Source: Meghimatium bilineatum
Lineage: Eukaryota; Mollusca; Gastropoda; Stylommatophora; Philomycidae
NCBI GenBank assembly: GCA_034231615.1
Contig: CM067315.1
Coordinates: 32,011,191 to 32,075,190 of the forward strand
Direction: 5' to 3'
Length of the DNA stretch: 64,000 nucleotides
The notes below the pieces were generated by a model. The model was not told the origin of the DNA. It ran no database searches and was given only the letters and a program-made list of their open reading frames with translations. Below, piece after piece: positions 11,240 to 21,394 of the stretch. The first letter of the stretch is position 1. Each line of letters starts with the position of its first letter. A program made the position numbers and the translations under genes.

Positions 11240-11850
11240 CAATGTTATTCAGTGCACAGCGATACATTTGGTAACATATACATGGATTCATACACATGTA
11301 TGTATCTAATAACAGATATGTGTATGTAATAACAGAACTGTTTATGTAATAACTAAAATATGTATCTAATAACAGACATGTGTGTGTAATAATGGAATAT
11401 TTATGTAAAAACGGAAATATGTATGTCTCTTCTTCTTCGTTCGTTCTCAAACTCCTGCAGATTAGCAGGATGTAGTCCGGAGAACGTAATGCGCTGTGTT
11501 ATGGCTTACAACATTGCTGCGATATCTGCGCCTTTCGGCCTGACACATCCGACTTCAACATGGCTTTGGGTCACTGACCCTATATGAGATGAGACAGCCA
11601 ACTCAATCCCATAACCTCCTTAGTCGCCTTTTACGACATGCGTGGAAGGTAAACAATGTTGCTATTCTTTGCTCCCCTTTCGGGCCCCGGCAATACACGG
11701 ACGAAAATATGTATGTAATAACATATGTGTATATGTAATCACAGAAATATATATGCCATAACAGAAATATTTATGTAATAACAGAAGAATGTATGTAATA
11801 CCAGGAATAAGTATGTAAGAACAGAGATATAAATGTAATAGCAAACATTT
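11240..11850. repeat. ~20-bp AATAACAGAAATATGTATGT minisatellite, split by a SINE
   Basis: Degenerate units of TATGTAATAACAGAAATATG type occupy 11270-11426 and continue at 11705-11850. The intervening 278 bp is a family A repeat, so the array predates the insertion. Confidence 0.85.
11427..11704 (+). mobile_element. interspersed repeat family A, full length with target-site duplication
   Basis: This is a complete copy, from CTCTTCTTCTTCG to GGCAATACACGGACG. It is flanked by AAATATGTATGT at 11415-11426 and again at 11705-11716. Because the target is itself a tandem array containing this word, the 12-bp duplication could be fortuitous, but its position exactly at both ends argues for retrotransposition. 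The copy serves as the reference for the family's true boundaries: about 278 bp with no long poly-A tail. Confidence 0.88.
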
Positions 11851-11997
11851 GCTATATGCAATACAAACAATAAAATATAAACATAATTGGGGATTGTGAA
11901 AAGTTTTGTTAAATATAGAAATTTGTTATAAAAGTATGTGCTATAAAGGATTTTCACTGTATGTGCAATGATGGACAGAAACACATAAAGGTAAAGA

Positions 11998-12038
<41 letters not shown>

Positions 12039-12182
12039 TAGGGAAAGAGTGAATCAACAGATTGTGGTCGAGCTATGAAGGCGCACAGCGGAATGATAAT
12101 TTAATTTCAATGGTAAGGCAGCTAAAAGAATGAATTGAATTATTGAACATTGTTTCACCGTATTCTAGATTTCATCCTCACT
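11851..12182. other. unassigned, with an (AG)n run
   Basis: A perfect (AG)n run covers about 12000-12033. The remainder is A+T-rich with no recognised element. Confidence 0.6.
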
Positions 12183-12640
12183 ACTTACACACTTCTCTCG
12201 CATTCTCTTTACCGCTTACACACTTCTCTCGCATTCTCTTCACCGCTTACACACTTCTCTCACATTCTCTTCACCGCTTACACACTTCTCTCACATTCTC
12301 TTTACCGCTTACACACTTCTCTCACATTCTCTTCACCGCTTACACACTTCTCTCGCATTCTCTTCACCGCTTACACACTTCTCTCGCATTCTCTTCACCG
12401 CTTACACACTTCTCTCACATTCTCTTCACCGCTTACACTCTTCTCTCACATTCTCTTTACCGCTTACACACTTCTCTCACATTCTCTTCACCGCTTACAC
12501 ACTTCTCTCACATTCTCTTCACCGCTTACACACTTCTCTCACATTCTCTTTACCGCTTACACACTTCTCTCACATTCTCTTCACCGCTTACACACTTCTC
12601 TCACATTCTCTTAATCTCTTACACACTTCTCTTTCATCGC
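12183..12640. repeat. 31-bp minisatellite, about 14 copies
   Basis: Units contain CTTACACACTTCTCTCACAT and CTCTTCACCG, total period 31. Variants CGCATT/CACATT and TTTACCG/TTCACCG are interspersed. Since 31 leaves remainder 1 when divided by 3, each frame cycles through all three readings, giving long open frames (up to 183 codons) that are not genes. Confidence 0.97.
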
Positions 12641-12685
12641 TTATACACTTTTCCCACATTCTACTGTGTTTCTTCATTCTTTATT

Positions 12686-12800
12686 CTTGATTAGAAACTA
12701 GCGTCACAGTATATGGGCCACTCCCATAAGTGCTTCCACCTCCGTTCCAGTAGCCATCGCAGTGTATGTAGACTCAGAGTCCCGGTCGTGTTGATTGTGT
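12686..12800 (-). repeat. composite repeat family C, tail fragment
   Basis: ATTCTTGATTAGAAACT, CACTCCCATAAGTGCTTCC and CAGTAGCCATCG match, in reverse orientation, the end of the family C copies at 30600-30885, 37830-38105 and 51580-51855. Only the terminal ~110 bp is present. Confidence 0.65.
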
Positions 12801-14110
12801 GGTCATCGGGGCCTTCCAGAAAAAAATACTTTTTCTTACCTCCCCTCTGGATACTCTCATTTCTGACATTCTCTGTATGTGTACCTTCTCAACCTCATTG
12901 ACATCATCTTCGTCTTGAAATGAATTTATTACTGCCTTGATCAAGTCTGCTTTATCTCTTCTCAGCAATGATCCGTCTATCACCGCATTGCCTGCCAATA
13001 GGTCGGCTCTCTCCTTTCCTCTGACCCCAGCATGACCAGGGAAGTATACCCATGTAATGCTCTGGACAACTGAGTTGTTAAATAATAAGTTCCACCATAT
13101 TTTTTTCTACATGTACTTTTATATCTAGCGCAGCATGCTTTGAGAGTCTGTGAGTATTACCAACTGTGTGATTTCAACCAATTAAGTGCCACTGTAACTC
13201 CCTCTATCTCCATCCTCATGCTCGATGCGACAGTAGAATATGCTGAAGATTTCTCAACCAACTTCACGCCATTTCTGTAGGCAACAAAACCCCAACCGCT
13301 TTTATTTGTGTTTCTGCAACCGGGCCATCTGTGTATATAATTATGTCTTGTGGTTTCGAGTGTAGCTGGACGAGTTCATGCACTGTAACCTGGGCCCTTA
13401 CACCCGTCCATTTCCGACACGCTTTATCTAGTTGTATTATTACTTTAGTCAATTATTTCTTCTCAGTGTCTACCTCCACCCATTCACTGCTTTTTCCTAT
13501 TTCTTCAAATTCAGATACTCTTCGCAGTGTGTCTTCGGCCTCTGCCATCCATGATCTGCCACGCTTGATTCGTTTTCCCTTTGACTCATCTAGAAGTTGT
13601 TGTAGTGGGTGGTGATTGTATTCTGTTACTTTAAGATACGACCTAACCTGTGCTACCTGATGTCGCACTCTAATACTGGGGAGATCAAGCAAAAATCTCA
13701 TTGCAGAGATGGGTGTATCTCTAGTACACCCCATTACCGCTCTGGTGGCCTCTTTTTGGACTTTTTCCAATCTATCGACTTGTGTCTGTGACAAAGTTTT
13801 AGTAGGCCGAGACCATAATCTATGACAGATAGCACCGTCACTTGTAGAAGCAGAAAGAGTACCCATTGCTGCATGTCCAAGGTCGCCGTGACCTTGATAA
13901 CAACGATCTCTCTTTAACCTTCTGAATAATATTTTTGACGTGCTTGTTGAGTGAGAGACTTCTATCAAAGGTTATCCTAAGATATTTAAGGTCCTGTATT
14001 CTTTCAATGAATGAGCCCATGCAACTGACAGCTGGCAGTGTGTCATTGACCAGATGATTATTTAAGGAGTACCAGACGACCTTTGCTTTCGAGGGATTTA
14101 TCACAGAGTT
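12774..14110 (-). pseudogene. I/Jockey-type RT-RNase H remnant
   Basis: In minus-strand order: NPSKAKV.WYSLNNHL, QDLKYLRITFD and SLNKHV (end of the RT palm, ~14100-13930); a shifted segment with DRLEKVQKEATRAVMGCTRD and RFLLDLPSIRVRHQVAQV (connection region, ~13770-13640); then DIIIYTDGPVA (RNase H first aspartate, ~13345); then YFPGHAGVRGKERADLLAG (RNase H last motifs with the histidine and aspartate, ~13055-12980). This is about 1.3 kb of the C-terminal half of an ORF2-like polyprotein. Frameshifts near 13850 and 13450 and stops around 13260 break it. The endonuclease and catalytic palm (YADD) are missing. Family knowledge: I/Jockey elements carry RNase H after RT, whereas RTE elements usually lack it. 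Confidence 0.85.
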
Positions 14111-14181
14111 GTATTTTTTTGCAAAATATCGACAATTGATCTAGTCCACTCTGTACATTGTCAGTGATACACTGTCTCTTG

Positions 14182-14465
14182 TGTTATTCATCTTCACGGT
14201 TTCCACACTTCTCCCACATTTCTTCTGTTATTCATCTTTACGGTTTCCACACTTCTCCCACATTTCTTGTGTTATTCATCTTCACGGTTTCCACACTTCT
14301 CCCACATTTCTTGTGTTATTCATCTTTATTGTTTCCACATTTCTCCCACATTTCTTGTGTTATTCATCTTCCCCATTTCCACGTTTCTCCCATTCTCTTG
14401 TGTTATTCATCTTTACGGTTTCCACACTTCTCCCACATTTCTTGTGTTATTCATCTTTCCTCATC
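14182..14465. repeat. 44-bp minisatellite, about 6.5 copies
   Basis: Units start TGTTATTCATCTTYACGGTT and continue CCACACTTCTCCCACATTTC. Starts fall at 14182, 14226, 14270, 14314 and 14358, followed by a unit with an indel. The core CACACTTCTCYCACATT is also the core of the 31-bp array at 12183-12640. Confidence 0.95.
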
Positions 14466-14521
14466 AGTTCCCGCCGTTTTCATTCTCATTTATTTTATTC
14501 ATCAGTTGCTGCTTTTTTCCC

Positions 14522-14795
14522 CTTCATCTTCTGTGGTCATTCTCAAACTCCTACAGATTAACAGGATGTATTCCGGAGAGCGGAATATGTTATGTTGCAG
14601 TTTACAGCTTTGCAGCGATATCTGTACTTTTGATCTGACACATCAGATTTCAGCATGGTTTATGGGTCACTTTGACCATATTTTGGATGGGACAGCCACC
14701 TCATAAACTCCATAATCGCCAATTACGCTATGGATGGAAAATGAACGGTGTTGTTACTTATTGCTTCTCTTTGGGGCCCCGGCAGCACACTGGCA
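14522..14795 (+). mobile_element. interspersed repeat family A, near full length
   Basis: Order as in the other copies: TTCTCAAACTCCTACAGATT, GTATTCCGGAGAGCGGAAT, GCGATATCTG, TGACACATCAGATTTCAGCA, GGTGTTGTTACTTATTGCTT, GGGGCCCCGGCAGCACAC. It is more diverged than the 11427 copy. Confidence 0.8.
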
Positions 14796-15194
14796 CTCCC
14801 TCCCCCGCACTCCCCATTTCTGTTGTTCATGAATTACACCATGGTCTTTCCTCAATCCATCTATTTGTCAGTGCCTGCTCCATCTTTATTCCTTACATTC
14901 ATCGGTTGCATTCCTGTTCCCTTTAGTCTTTTATTTCATCAGTGCCTTCGTGTACCTTCTTCTATCCTTTTATCAGCTCTTTCCTGGTCCCTCTTCAATC
15001 CTTTATTTCATTAATTCTTCCGCCTCTTCTTCAATCCTTCTATGTATCAATTCCTCCCAGTTCCCTCTTCAGTACAGTTTGTCATTAGTTGTTCCCACGT
15101 CTGTCATGTTATTAACCACTATTATCCCATTTTCACTTACTAAAAACGTTAAAATGTACTAAAGAATTGACTGCCTTGTATTCGAGTTTTACCA
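14796..15194. other. unassigned pyrimidine-rich stretch
   Basis: Recurring CTTTATTTCATYAGTKCCT-like and CCCTCTTCA words at 14925-15080 suggest a decayed ~50-bp tandem repeat. Nothing coding is seen. Confidence 0.5.
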
Positions 15195-15371
15195 CTCTGA
15201 TTGTACTATGTCCTTTTTAACAAAAACACATGACTAGAGTATCACTCAGAGCACGTAGCTCCGTAGCTGTCATGGATAATACCAATAGAATAAAACTCAA
15301 CTTTGTAAACAAGTCGTCAGGTACAGAATTCGAACCTGCCATCTCGTGAGCATAAGATGAACGGCTTAATC
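15195..15371 (-). mobile_element. tRNA-like SINE, family G, interrupted by a hAT element
   Basis: On the minus strand a B box (GGTTCGAATTC; plus-strand 15326-15336) and the family G body (CAGCTACGGAGCTACGTGCTCTGAGTG-like) are present. The A-box end is cut at 15371 by the hAT insertion; sequence beyond 17367 (GCTTAATCAATATACCGTC) continues it. This gives a relative age: the SINE is older than the hAT copy. Confidence 0.6.
15364..15371. repeat. target-site duplication, left copy (GCTTAATC)
   Basis: An 8-bp direct repeat identical to 17367-17374, immediately outside the terminal inverted repeats. Eight bp is the hallmark length for hAT transposition. Confidence 0.9.
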
Positions 15372-17366
15372 CATGAGTGGGAAACTACGGCCCGAGTGCC
15401 GCATGCGGCCGGCCATTGGATATTTTGCGGCCCTCAAACACATTTTTAAATAAACGAACGATCGTCACAAATGATTTTTCCCCATTAATATTACGCAGAA
15501 ATCCATTGGAATTTTAATTCGACTTTCTTATATATTAAATATACAATATCTTTTTTTCCAATTTGACATCATTTAAATATTAATATTGATATATATAAAT
15601 ATCGTCAATGAATTTTTACTACGTTTAATATGAATGTTTAATATTGAGTCATTTACTATTCTAATTGACGTAATTTGATTGGCTGAATGTTTCTCAATGA
15701 TTATAAGTTTTCGGGCGATATAATTTTATAAAGGTTGAAAACTGCCTTTCAAATTATAATTAATTGTTTTTAACTTTTAAACATTATGTCGGGATGTATG
15801 TTTAGTTAATATTAAAAAGATGTTTCATACAAAATAGAATATCGCTAAAAGCTGTTATAATTAATAATACATCGTTACAACAATAATGTATCGTAAGAAA
15901 TAACCCCCCACCATCATATTCTATAAATGGAATGCGCAAATACTCAATTTGCAATCATTTAAGCTGCACAGTGTCTGGGGAATTCCCGGTGTGTTTTAAT
16001 AACCATCACATTGGTAGTTTCCATTCATAAATTTCCGTATTTATATTGCAACCGAATTTTCTAAATCTAAATAATTATATTCGCGGTACCGAAAGCACAA
16101 TTGTTTCTACTTTATTTTGCAACATTTTGAGATATTTTTTTATTATAATGAGTGCATCCAAAAAACGTAAGATTGAAGACGAGTGTAGGGTTTTCAAAGT
16201 CGAATGGATTAGCAAATATTGTTTTATGCAAGTTGGCAACAAACTATTTGCTTGCTGTGTCACGAATCAGTAGCTGTTTTTAAAGAATATAACTTTAAAA
16301 GACATTACCAGACAAAACATCCCAATTTAGGACACAATCTAACATCTGAAGAAAGGAAAAGAAAATGCATGGAGTTGGTAAAATGTCTGGAGAAACAACA
16401 AACTGTGTTTACAAAACAGTGTTCAATTCAAGATGCGTAACAGAGGCCAATTTGGTGTTGTCACACAAAATTGTGAAATACAAAAAGCCATTTTCTGATG
16501 ATGAATTTATTAAGGAATGTTTACTAGATACAACAAACATTCTGTGTCCAGAACAAAACAACACATTTGACAGTATTACATTATCCAGAAGAACTGTGGT
16601 CAGACGTGTTGAAAAGATAAGTGAAGATTTGACCCTTCAACTTCAAGATGCAAGTAAGCTAGAATTTGGAAGAAGAGCACATACAGTTGGAATTGTTTGA
16701 ATTAAAAGCCAATCATTACCTGAAGGAAAGATTTAAGTCTGAATGTTTGTTGGATTTCTATGGTTGTTTGCTTGAACAATCATTCCCAAACTTAAAATAT
16801 TTCCTGCTAATTTTTTGTCACTATTTGGATCTACATATATTTGTGAACTGGCATATTCTTGCTTAAAAATCAACAAAAATAAGAATAGGTCTTTATTATC
16901 TGATTGCAACGTAAATGCAGTCATGCAAATTTCTACAAGTAAACTTGTTTCAGATTTCAAAGGAATTATAAAATCTTACAAGCAATTACATACATCTCAT
17001 TAGAAATTAATAATATCAATAAAGTTGTAACTGTGTATGGTTGTTTTTTTTAAATCTTCATTAAAACTATTGATATGAACCCATATTGTAACTGTATGCA
17101 ACATAATATTTTTCAAATATTGTTAAAATATTTGCAAAACCTTTTATCCATATTAGAAAATATACTGTTATAGTGTAAGTCTGTTAGAAATGTCATTTAT
17201 TTAAGGTATCTACATTATGTAAAACTACCTTTCTTTACAATAAAAATATTTAATTGATTACTTACCGAGAATTTTAAACAAAAATGTACATAATATTATA
17301 TGTGGCACTCCAATAGCTTTACAATTTTTAATTTGGTCCTCTGCACAAAAAGTTTGCCCACCCCTG
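15372..17366 (+). mobile_element. hAT-superfamily DNA transposon, 1995 bp, internally deleted
   Basis: The left end CATGAGTGGGAAACTACGGC and the right end (reverse complement CAGGGGTGGGCAAACTTTTT) form imperfect terminal inverted repeats of the CAGGGGTGGGCAAAC type known for hAT elements. Perfect 8-bp duplications (GCTTAATC) flank it. The interior holds a broken transposase pseudogene at 16148-17003 whose N- and C-terminal parts are joined without the catalytic core. The length is well below the ~2.5-4 kb of autonomous relatives. The left TIR has two or more mismatches relative to the right, so mobility is unlikely even with transposase supplied from elsewhere. It is inserted into a family G SINE. 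Confidence 0.93.
16148..17003 (+). pseudogene. hAT transposase pseudogene (BED-finger/GTF2IRD2-like type)
   Basis: Translation from ATG 16148 begins MSASKKRKIEDECRVF, with a BED-like zinc finger spread over two frames: C-x2-C (CLLCHES) then KRHYQTKHP with H-x4-H spacing (16245-16325), a frameshift lying near 16250. A following EERKRKCMELVKCLE helix and SHKIVKYKKPFSDDEF with TLSRRTVVRRVEKI (16460-16620) match the N-terminal half of the transposases that gave rise to GTF2IRD2 and SPIN-DOC-like proteins. After DASKLEF (16650) the text jumps to LKERFKSECLLDFYGCL and SFPNLK (16710-16800), then FGSTYICELAYSCLKINKNK, RSLLSDCNVNAVMQI and SDFKGIIKSYKQLHTSH: the hAT C-terminal dimerisation region. About 350 residues, including the catalytic acidic residues, are absent. 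At least four frame changes occur. Confidence 0.9.
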
Positions 17367-17374
17367 GCTTAATC
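17367..17374. repeat. target-site duplication, right copy (GCTTAATC)
   Basis: Identical to 15364-15371, directly after the hAT right terminus CCCACCCCTG. Confidence 0.9.
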
Positions 17375-17588
17375 AATATACCGTCATTTCCCATTTTAAT
17401 ATTTCTTACTTCTATTTTCTATTTCCTTTATCCTTCTCACTCGCTGGTATCCGCTATACCACTCATGCTTTAGCTCTTCCCATCCTCTCATACCTTCTAC
17501 CATACCCCCACACCCCCTTCTTCTTGACATATCATACTTTCTGCTGTACCAGAAAACTTTTGTAGTTGCCAATAAATGCCGTTCAGAT

Positions 17589-18515
17589 CGGGGTTGCCAC
17601 ATCCTTGGGACTGTCTGTTATAAAATGTTAGGTTAAAAATAACACTAAAAAATTTCTGAACTTTCAAATTATGTAAGATTAGCAAGTTATCAGAAGAACG
17701 ATATGCATTAAGTTACGGTTTACAGCTTAGTTGCGATATCTGAGTATGTCGGACTGACACATCTGACTTAGCATGGTTTCTCTTTCACTTCTACGAGAAG
17801 GAACAGCCAAATCCTTTCGCTATTATCTGGTCATGTTTAGAGACCCGGCAACCGTTATTCCCACTAAGCTAAGTTACTATGCGCTAGCGTTCAAATTTGT
17901 ATCTATTGGCGCGGTGTTTGGATTTGGTGCACAGGATTGTATATACATGTGTGTAAACATTCTTATAGTAAGAAATATAATTAAAGTAGCTAAAATAAAC
18001 TGAAGAGTATTATCTTTTTTAGTATTAAAAGTGTAGAAAAAAACCAAAGAAAAAAGTCCAGAAAAAGTGATGTTAGACATTATTCTGCACACGGAGATCT
18101 ATTTTTTCCCCAAATGCGCTCATGTTTTAGGGAACATTGCGGTGGCAACCCATGGGCTCAGTTGTGCAAAAATATGTATAAAATCTATTTTTACATTATG
18201 TAAGACTCAATTCAATGAAAACTAATAATATCGTGGCTTTCTATCTAATTAACTTCATGTATTCCGTCGTTTGATTGCGTTGTGACATCGGTTACTAAAG
18301 AACGTTTTCTATCAACATTAGTTACTAGTGTATCCAGACTTTTCATAATGTGTAATAAACTTAATACCAAAAATATGGTACGAGGATACGATATATTTCC
18401 AATTTGCTAAAATATTTTTTTTAAATGACCGAAATATAATTTTTACTGCTAATGACAGTTAAAAGATGCTAAACATCTAACATTTTGCCATTTAGTGGAC
18501 AATTTGGCAACCCTG
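17589..18515. mobile_element. putative non-autonomous hAT-like element, 927 bp
   Basis: The left end CGGGGTTGCCACATC and the right end, read in reverse complement, CAGGGTTGCCAAATT, are alike; further in, TAAAATGTTAGG and CAAAATGTTAGA also match in register. Flanks GTTCAGAT (17581-17588) and GTTCAGTA (18516-18523) agree at 6 of 8 bp, compatible with a decayed 8-bp target duplication. No transposase-like frame is present. A partial family A repeat lies inside (17693-17853). The ends are convincing by eye; superfamily assignment rests only on TIR style and duplication length. Confidence 0.6.
17693..17853 (+). mobile_element. interspersed repeat family A, partial, nested
   Basis: GGTTTACAGCTTAGTTGCGA, ATATCTGAG, GGACTGACACATCTGACTTA, GGAACAGCCAAATCC and GACCCGGCAAC occur in family order. 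The middle (near 17780-17830) is shortened. It sits inside the putative hAT-like element. Confidence 0.6.
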
Positions 18516-18523
18516 GTTCAGTA

Positions 18524-18946
18524 CTTTAGTAATCAGTATTTGGCTATTGTCGGTCAGAAAATAAACGATGATTACTGTAGACTATGTGGTCAAGGTAAAG
18601 GTCACCCAGCACCCGATTCAATCTAGTCGAATGTTATAAACTATAACTACTTCTTCTGGTTCTGAGTTCATTCTGAAGCGCTTTATTCTTCTGTCGTTCT
18701 TTTTTAATGTCTTTATTTGCAACGCTGTATCTTGTATTATTTGGACGGTGTTTATCATGTTTTTTGTGCTGTATCTTGTATTATTTGGACGGTGTTTATC
18801 ATGTTTTGTTATGTACCTTAGTTTAACATACACATGTGTATCAGAAGGATAGTATATGCACTTAATGTGTTATAGTTTGCACATTCTTGCAGTATACGTA
18901 TGCTTTACAGTTTGGTTGCATTTGATCACATCTATTGTCTATCCCC
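18524..18946. other. unassigned, with a 44-bp duplication
   Basis: A 44-bp unit beginning GCTGTATCTTGTATTATTTG is duplicated at 18724 and 18768. Elsewhere no feature is recognised. Confidence 0.6.
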
Positions 18947-19390
18947 AGATGAATGATGGTTCACACTTGCTGTTATGCGTAGGGGTTTGAGCTTAAACTG
19001 TCATTCCAAAGCCAGATGTGTCTCCGTGCGTGCATTTAGTCCATCTTTGTTCAAGGTTATCTTGATGTTTTCTATTCATCATTTTTTGGGTCTACCTTCG
19101 GCTTTACGCCCGGATATTCTTTTGGTATATGCTCTTACTGGTATTTGGTTTGGGTTCATTCTCATAAGGTGACCGAACCATTTTACTTGCTGTCTTGCAA
19201 AATGTTCGATACATGATATTATACCAACTCTTTTCCTAATATCTTCGCTTCTTATTTAATCTAGTTTAGTAACCATTGCAGCTTTCCTCAGACACTTCAT
19301 TTCACATGTAACGATTTTACTTTTCTGTGAGGCTGTTAAAGACCATGTTTGACATTGGTAGCAGAGTTTAGGTATAAACAATGTTAAAAC
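18947..19390 (-). pseudogene. RT C-terminal remnant, family K
   Basis: Minus-strand text, with breaks: CYQCQTWSLT, then K-IVTCEMKCLRKAAMVTKLD, then QVKWFGHLMRMNPNQIPVRA, YTKRISGRKAEGRPKK, a stop, then TLN and THLALE-like text ending in a short tail with SPLRITA. The same order recurs at 28271-28660 (+), 29812-30122 (+), 34975-35402 (+) and 50640-50955 (+). It is the thumb and C-terminus of a non-LTR RT: a WxLT segment, KxxRKAARVT, a KWFGHxMRM box and GRPRKRW. Stops interrupt it. No microsatellite tail was noticed. Confidence 0.8.
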
Positions 19391-19816
19391 TTAGCTCATT
19401 GTATAAATATTAGCACACAGGTTCTCCTATCGACTTGCTAGGTCTGTCATAGAAGCTGACGTTGCAGGAACGTGAAAGTTTACACCTTCACGACCGCCAT
19501 GTTGACCACATTATACTTTGGTGAATCACACAATTTGAATTGTATGTGCTTATTTCTGTTTAAACTACTGTTTTCAGAGCTGTAGAAATATGATATGTTC
19601 TTGCCTGTTAACAGATGGTAGACACCCTGTGAATACAAGCTATGCTTTTGTTGTGCTTTTATCATGGATTTATTTTGGTAACAACTGACTGTTGCTTGTT
19701 AGAACCTTCCATAGCCAGTTGACCAGCTCTAATTTCCTGCTATTCTATGACCAGATGGAATTCATTGCTGTAAGATTCTACTATTCTTCTTCTTCTTTTG
19801 TTCACTTGAAACATGT
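19391..19816. other. unassigned stretch
   Basis: No motif is recognised except a CTTCTTCTTCTTTTG word at 19786-19800 marking the 3' end of the next minus-strand retroelement. Confidence 0.45.
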
Positions 19817-20601
19817 CTATATCTGTAATTTTGTCTCCTGAATAAAACTCACTGTCTTTTGTAGTTCATACAGTGTCCCATAGAGCTTTGATTCCAGTGT
19901 TGTTTCATCTGGCCAATGTGTCTGCCTCAGCGTTTCATACTCAGAACAATCTTGAAGTATATGTTTGGCACTCTGTGCTGCCTGCCCACATGTGCACATG
20001 GCCGTGTTGCAAATTTTGAACTTTGCGTACATGTGACTACGGAGTCGTCAGTTGTGTCCTGTTCTGAGGCGTAGAATTACAACTTGTTCTGATCTATTCA
20101 TAATGTGATAGTCATCTTGTGTTGGTGTTTGTGGCTTTCTTATTGATTTGATCATCTGTTTTTTCTGAAGGTAGGAGATTGGTACATCTGGTTGGTCTTC
20201 GGCAGCACCTTTCTTAGCCAATTGGTCTGCTTTTTCATTTCCTGGTATTTCACAGTTAGAGGGTATCCACTGCATGGTTAGTTCGTTAGTTTTCCAGACT
20301 GTAGAGCTTGTAGCACTGATCTTGCATCTGTCAGGAATACCACTGGCTGTGGGCCAGGATTGGTATTCAGCAGTTTTTCAGTTGCTACCCTAATTGCCTG
20401 GATTTCTGCATCATAATTATTGCAGAATTTCACTGTTGGTGTTCTGATCGTATCTCTAGACTTCTGTGGGTATTCTATATATACACCTGCACCTCCATTC
20501 CTCACTGCATTCTGTGCTGACCCATCTATGTATACTCTGACCCATTTGTCTTGTGGATATTCCTCGTCCAGGAAACTTAGTGTGACTGTCCTTCCCTGCA
20601 C
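19817..20601 (-). pseudogene. Jockey-like RNase H and C-terminal tail (family J), best copy
   Basis: Minus-strand reading: VRVYIDGSAQNA (first aspartate), NNYDAEIQAIRVATEKLL (glutamate), VVFLTDARSVLQALQSGK (aspartate), then after a frameshift near 20278 MQWIPSNCEIPGNEKADQLA (usual histidine position occupied by asparagine; last aspartate in KAD), then RSEQVVILRLRTGHN, an in-frame TGA at 20045-20047, and LRSHMYAKFKI..MCTCG...AKHILQDCSEY, the CCHC-like tail, closing with LQKTVSFIQETKLQI. The RNase H fold is nearly complete (~150 residues) and so is the tail. One frameshift, one stop and the His-to-Asn change would abolish activity. The upstream RT is not recognisable beyond 20640. Confidence 0.9.
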
Positions 20602-20734
20602 ACTGTTCTATTCGTCCTAGCTTAGTATTCCTTTCATGTTTTCATTTCTTTCTGTATTGATTCTACTATGACCAATACCTCTTGCAACTCTAGTAGTTTA
20701 TTGAATTGCAGAGCTTCTAGTACTGATTTTTTTC

Positions 20735-20815
20735 TGTTTTAAAGTTACAGAAATGTAGTCCAAAGAATGAACTACATTGTCATGTAGTTTACAGAAAGGA
20801 TGTAATATCTGCACA
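20735..20815 (+). mobile_element. family A repeat, short head fragment
   Basis: AGAAATGTAGTCCAAAGAAT, CATTGTCATGTAGTTTACAG and GTAATATCTGCACA follow the family A order with high divergence. The assignment is tentative. Confidence 0.4.
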
Positions 20816-21321
20816 TTCCTATAATTATTTTTTATTTGTCCAAATCCCCATGAATTCGATGAATAACGCTCTTGTTTAATTTTGTGAAATTAAGAAATTT
20901 CTTCTGAGTTTTATTTTAAACTTTTTAATATAATTGCTTTAGAAGTCTGTTAAAATAAAACCTCCGAGAAATGGATTTGTCGGTTGTTGATCCCGCATTT
21001 CATGATCTCATCTCCTTTAACACAAATATATTTATCCGTTAGTACATAAACAAATTTGCAGGTTTTTAAGAAGCACTTTTGGCAGTTTTGATTTATCATA
21101 GACATGTTTGTGTTGGAAATGTAGCGAGACACGAATCGCCTTCTAAAACTATTTTACACTGAACAGTTAAGGTTAAAGAAGAAGATGCGCATAGAGAAAA
21201 TAATGGATTGACAATATCAACGAGTGATATGGGTATGGTTTTCCACACTCATCTGAATGACCGAGGACAGAGTTGTTTGGAGGGTGATTTGTGGCAATGT
21301 TTTGAATGTGGCACCAATACA
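20816..21321. other. unassigned A+T-rich stretch
   Basis: No gene, RNA or repeat family is recognised. Confidence 0.4.
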
Positions 21322-21394
21322 ACAGCAACTGCTGGGTTTGCAGCAACAGCTGGGTTTGCAGCAACAGCTGGGTTTGCAGCAACAGCTGGGTTTG
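21322..21394. repeat. 18-bp minisatellite, 4 copies
   Basis: CAGCAACAGCTGGGTTTG is repeated four times with one substitution in the first copy. The period is a multiple of three, so open frames pass through on both strands (123-124 codons on the longest), but no frame has recognisable domain content on either side. Confidence 0.95.

Noticed and set aside
12143-12694. Long plus-strand open frames (183 and 154 codons) rich in Thr, His, Ser, Leu
   Set aside because: They follow the 31-bp array; the period is not a multiple of three, so all frames read the same cycling peptide and lack stops only because the unit has none.
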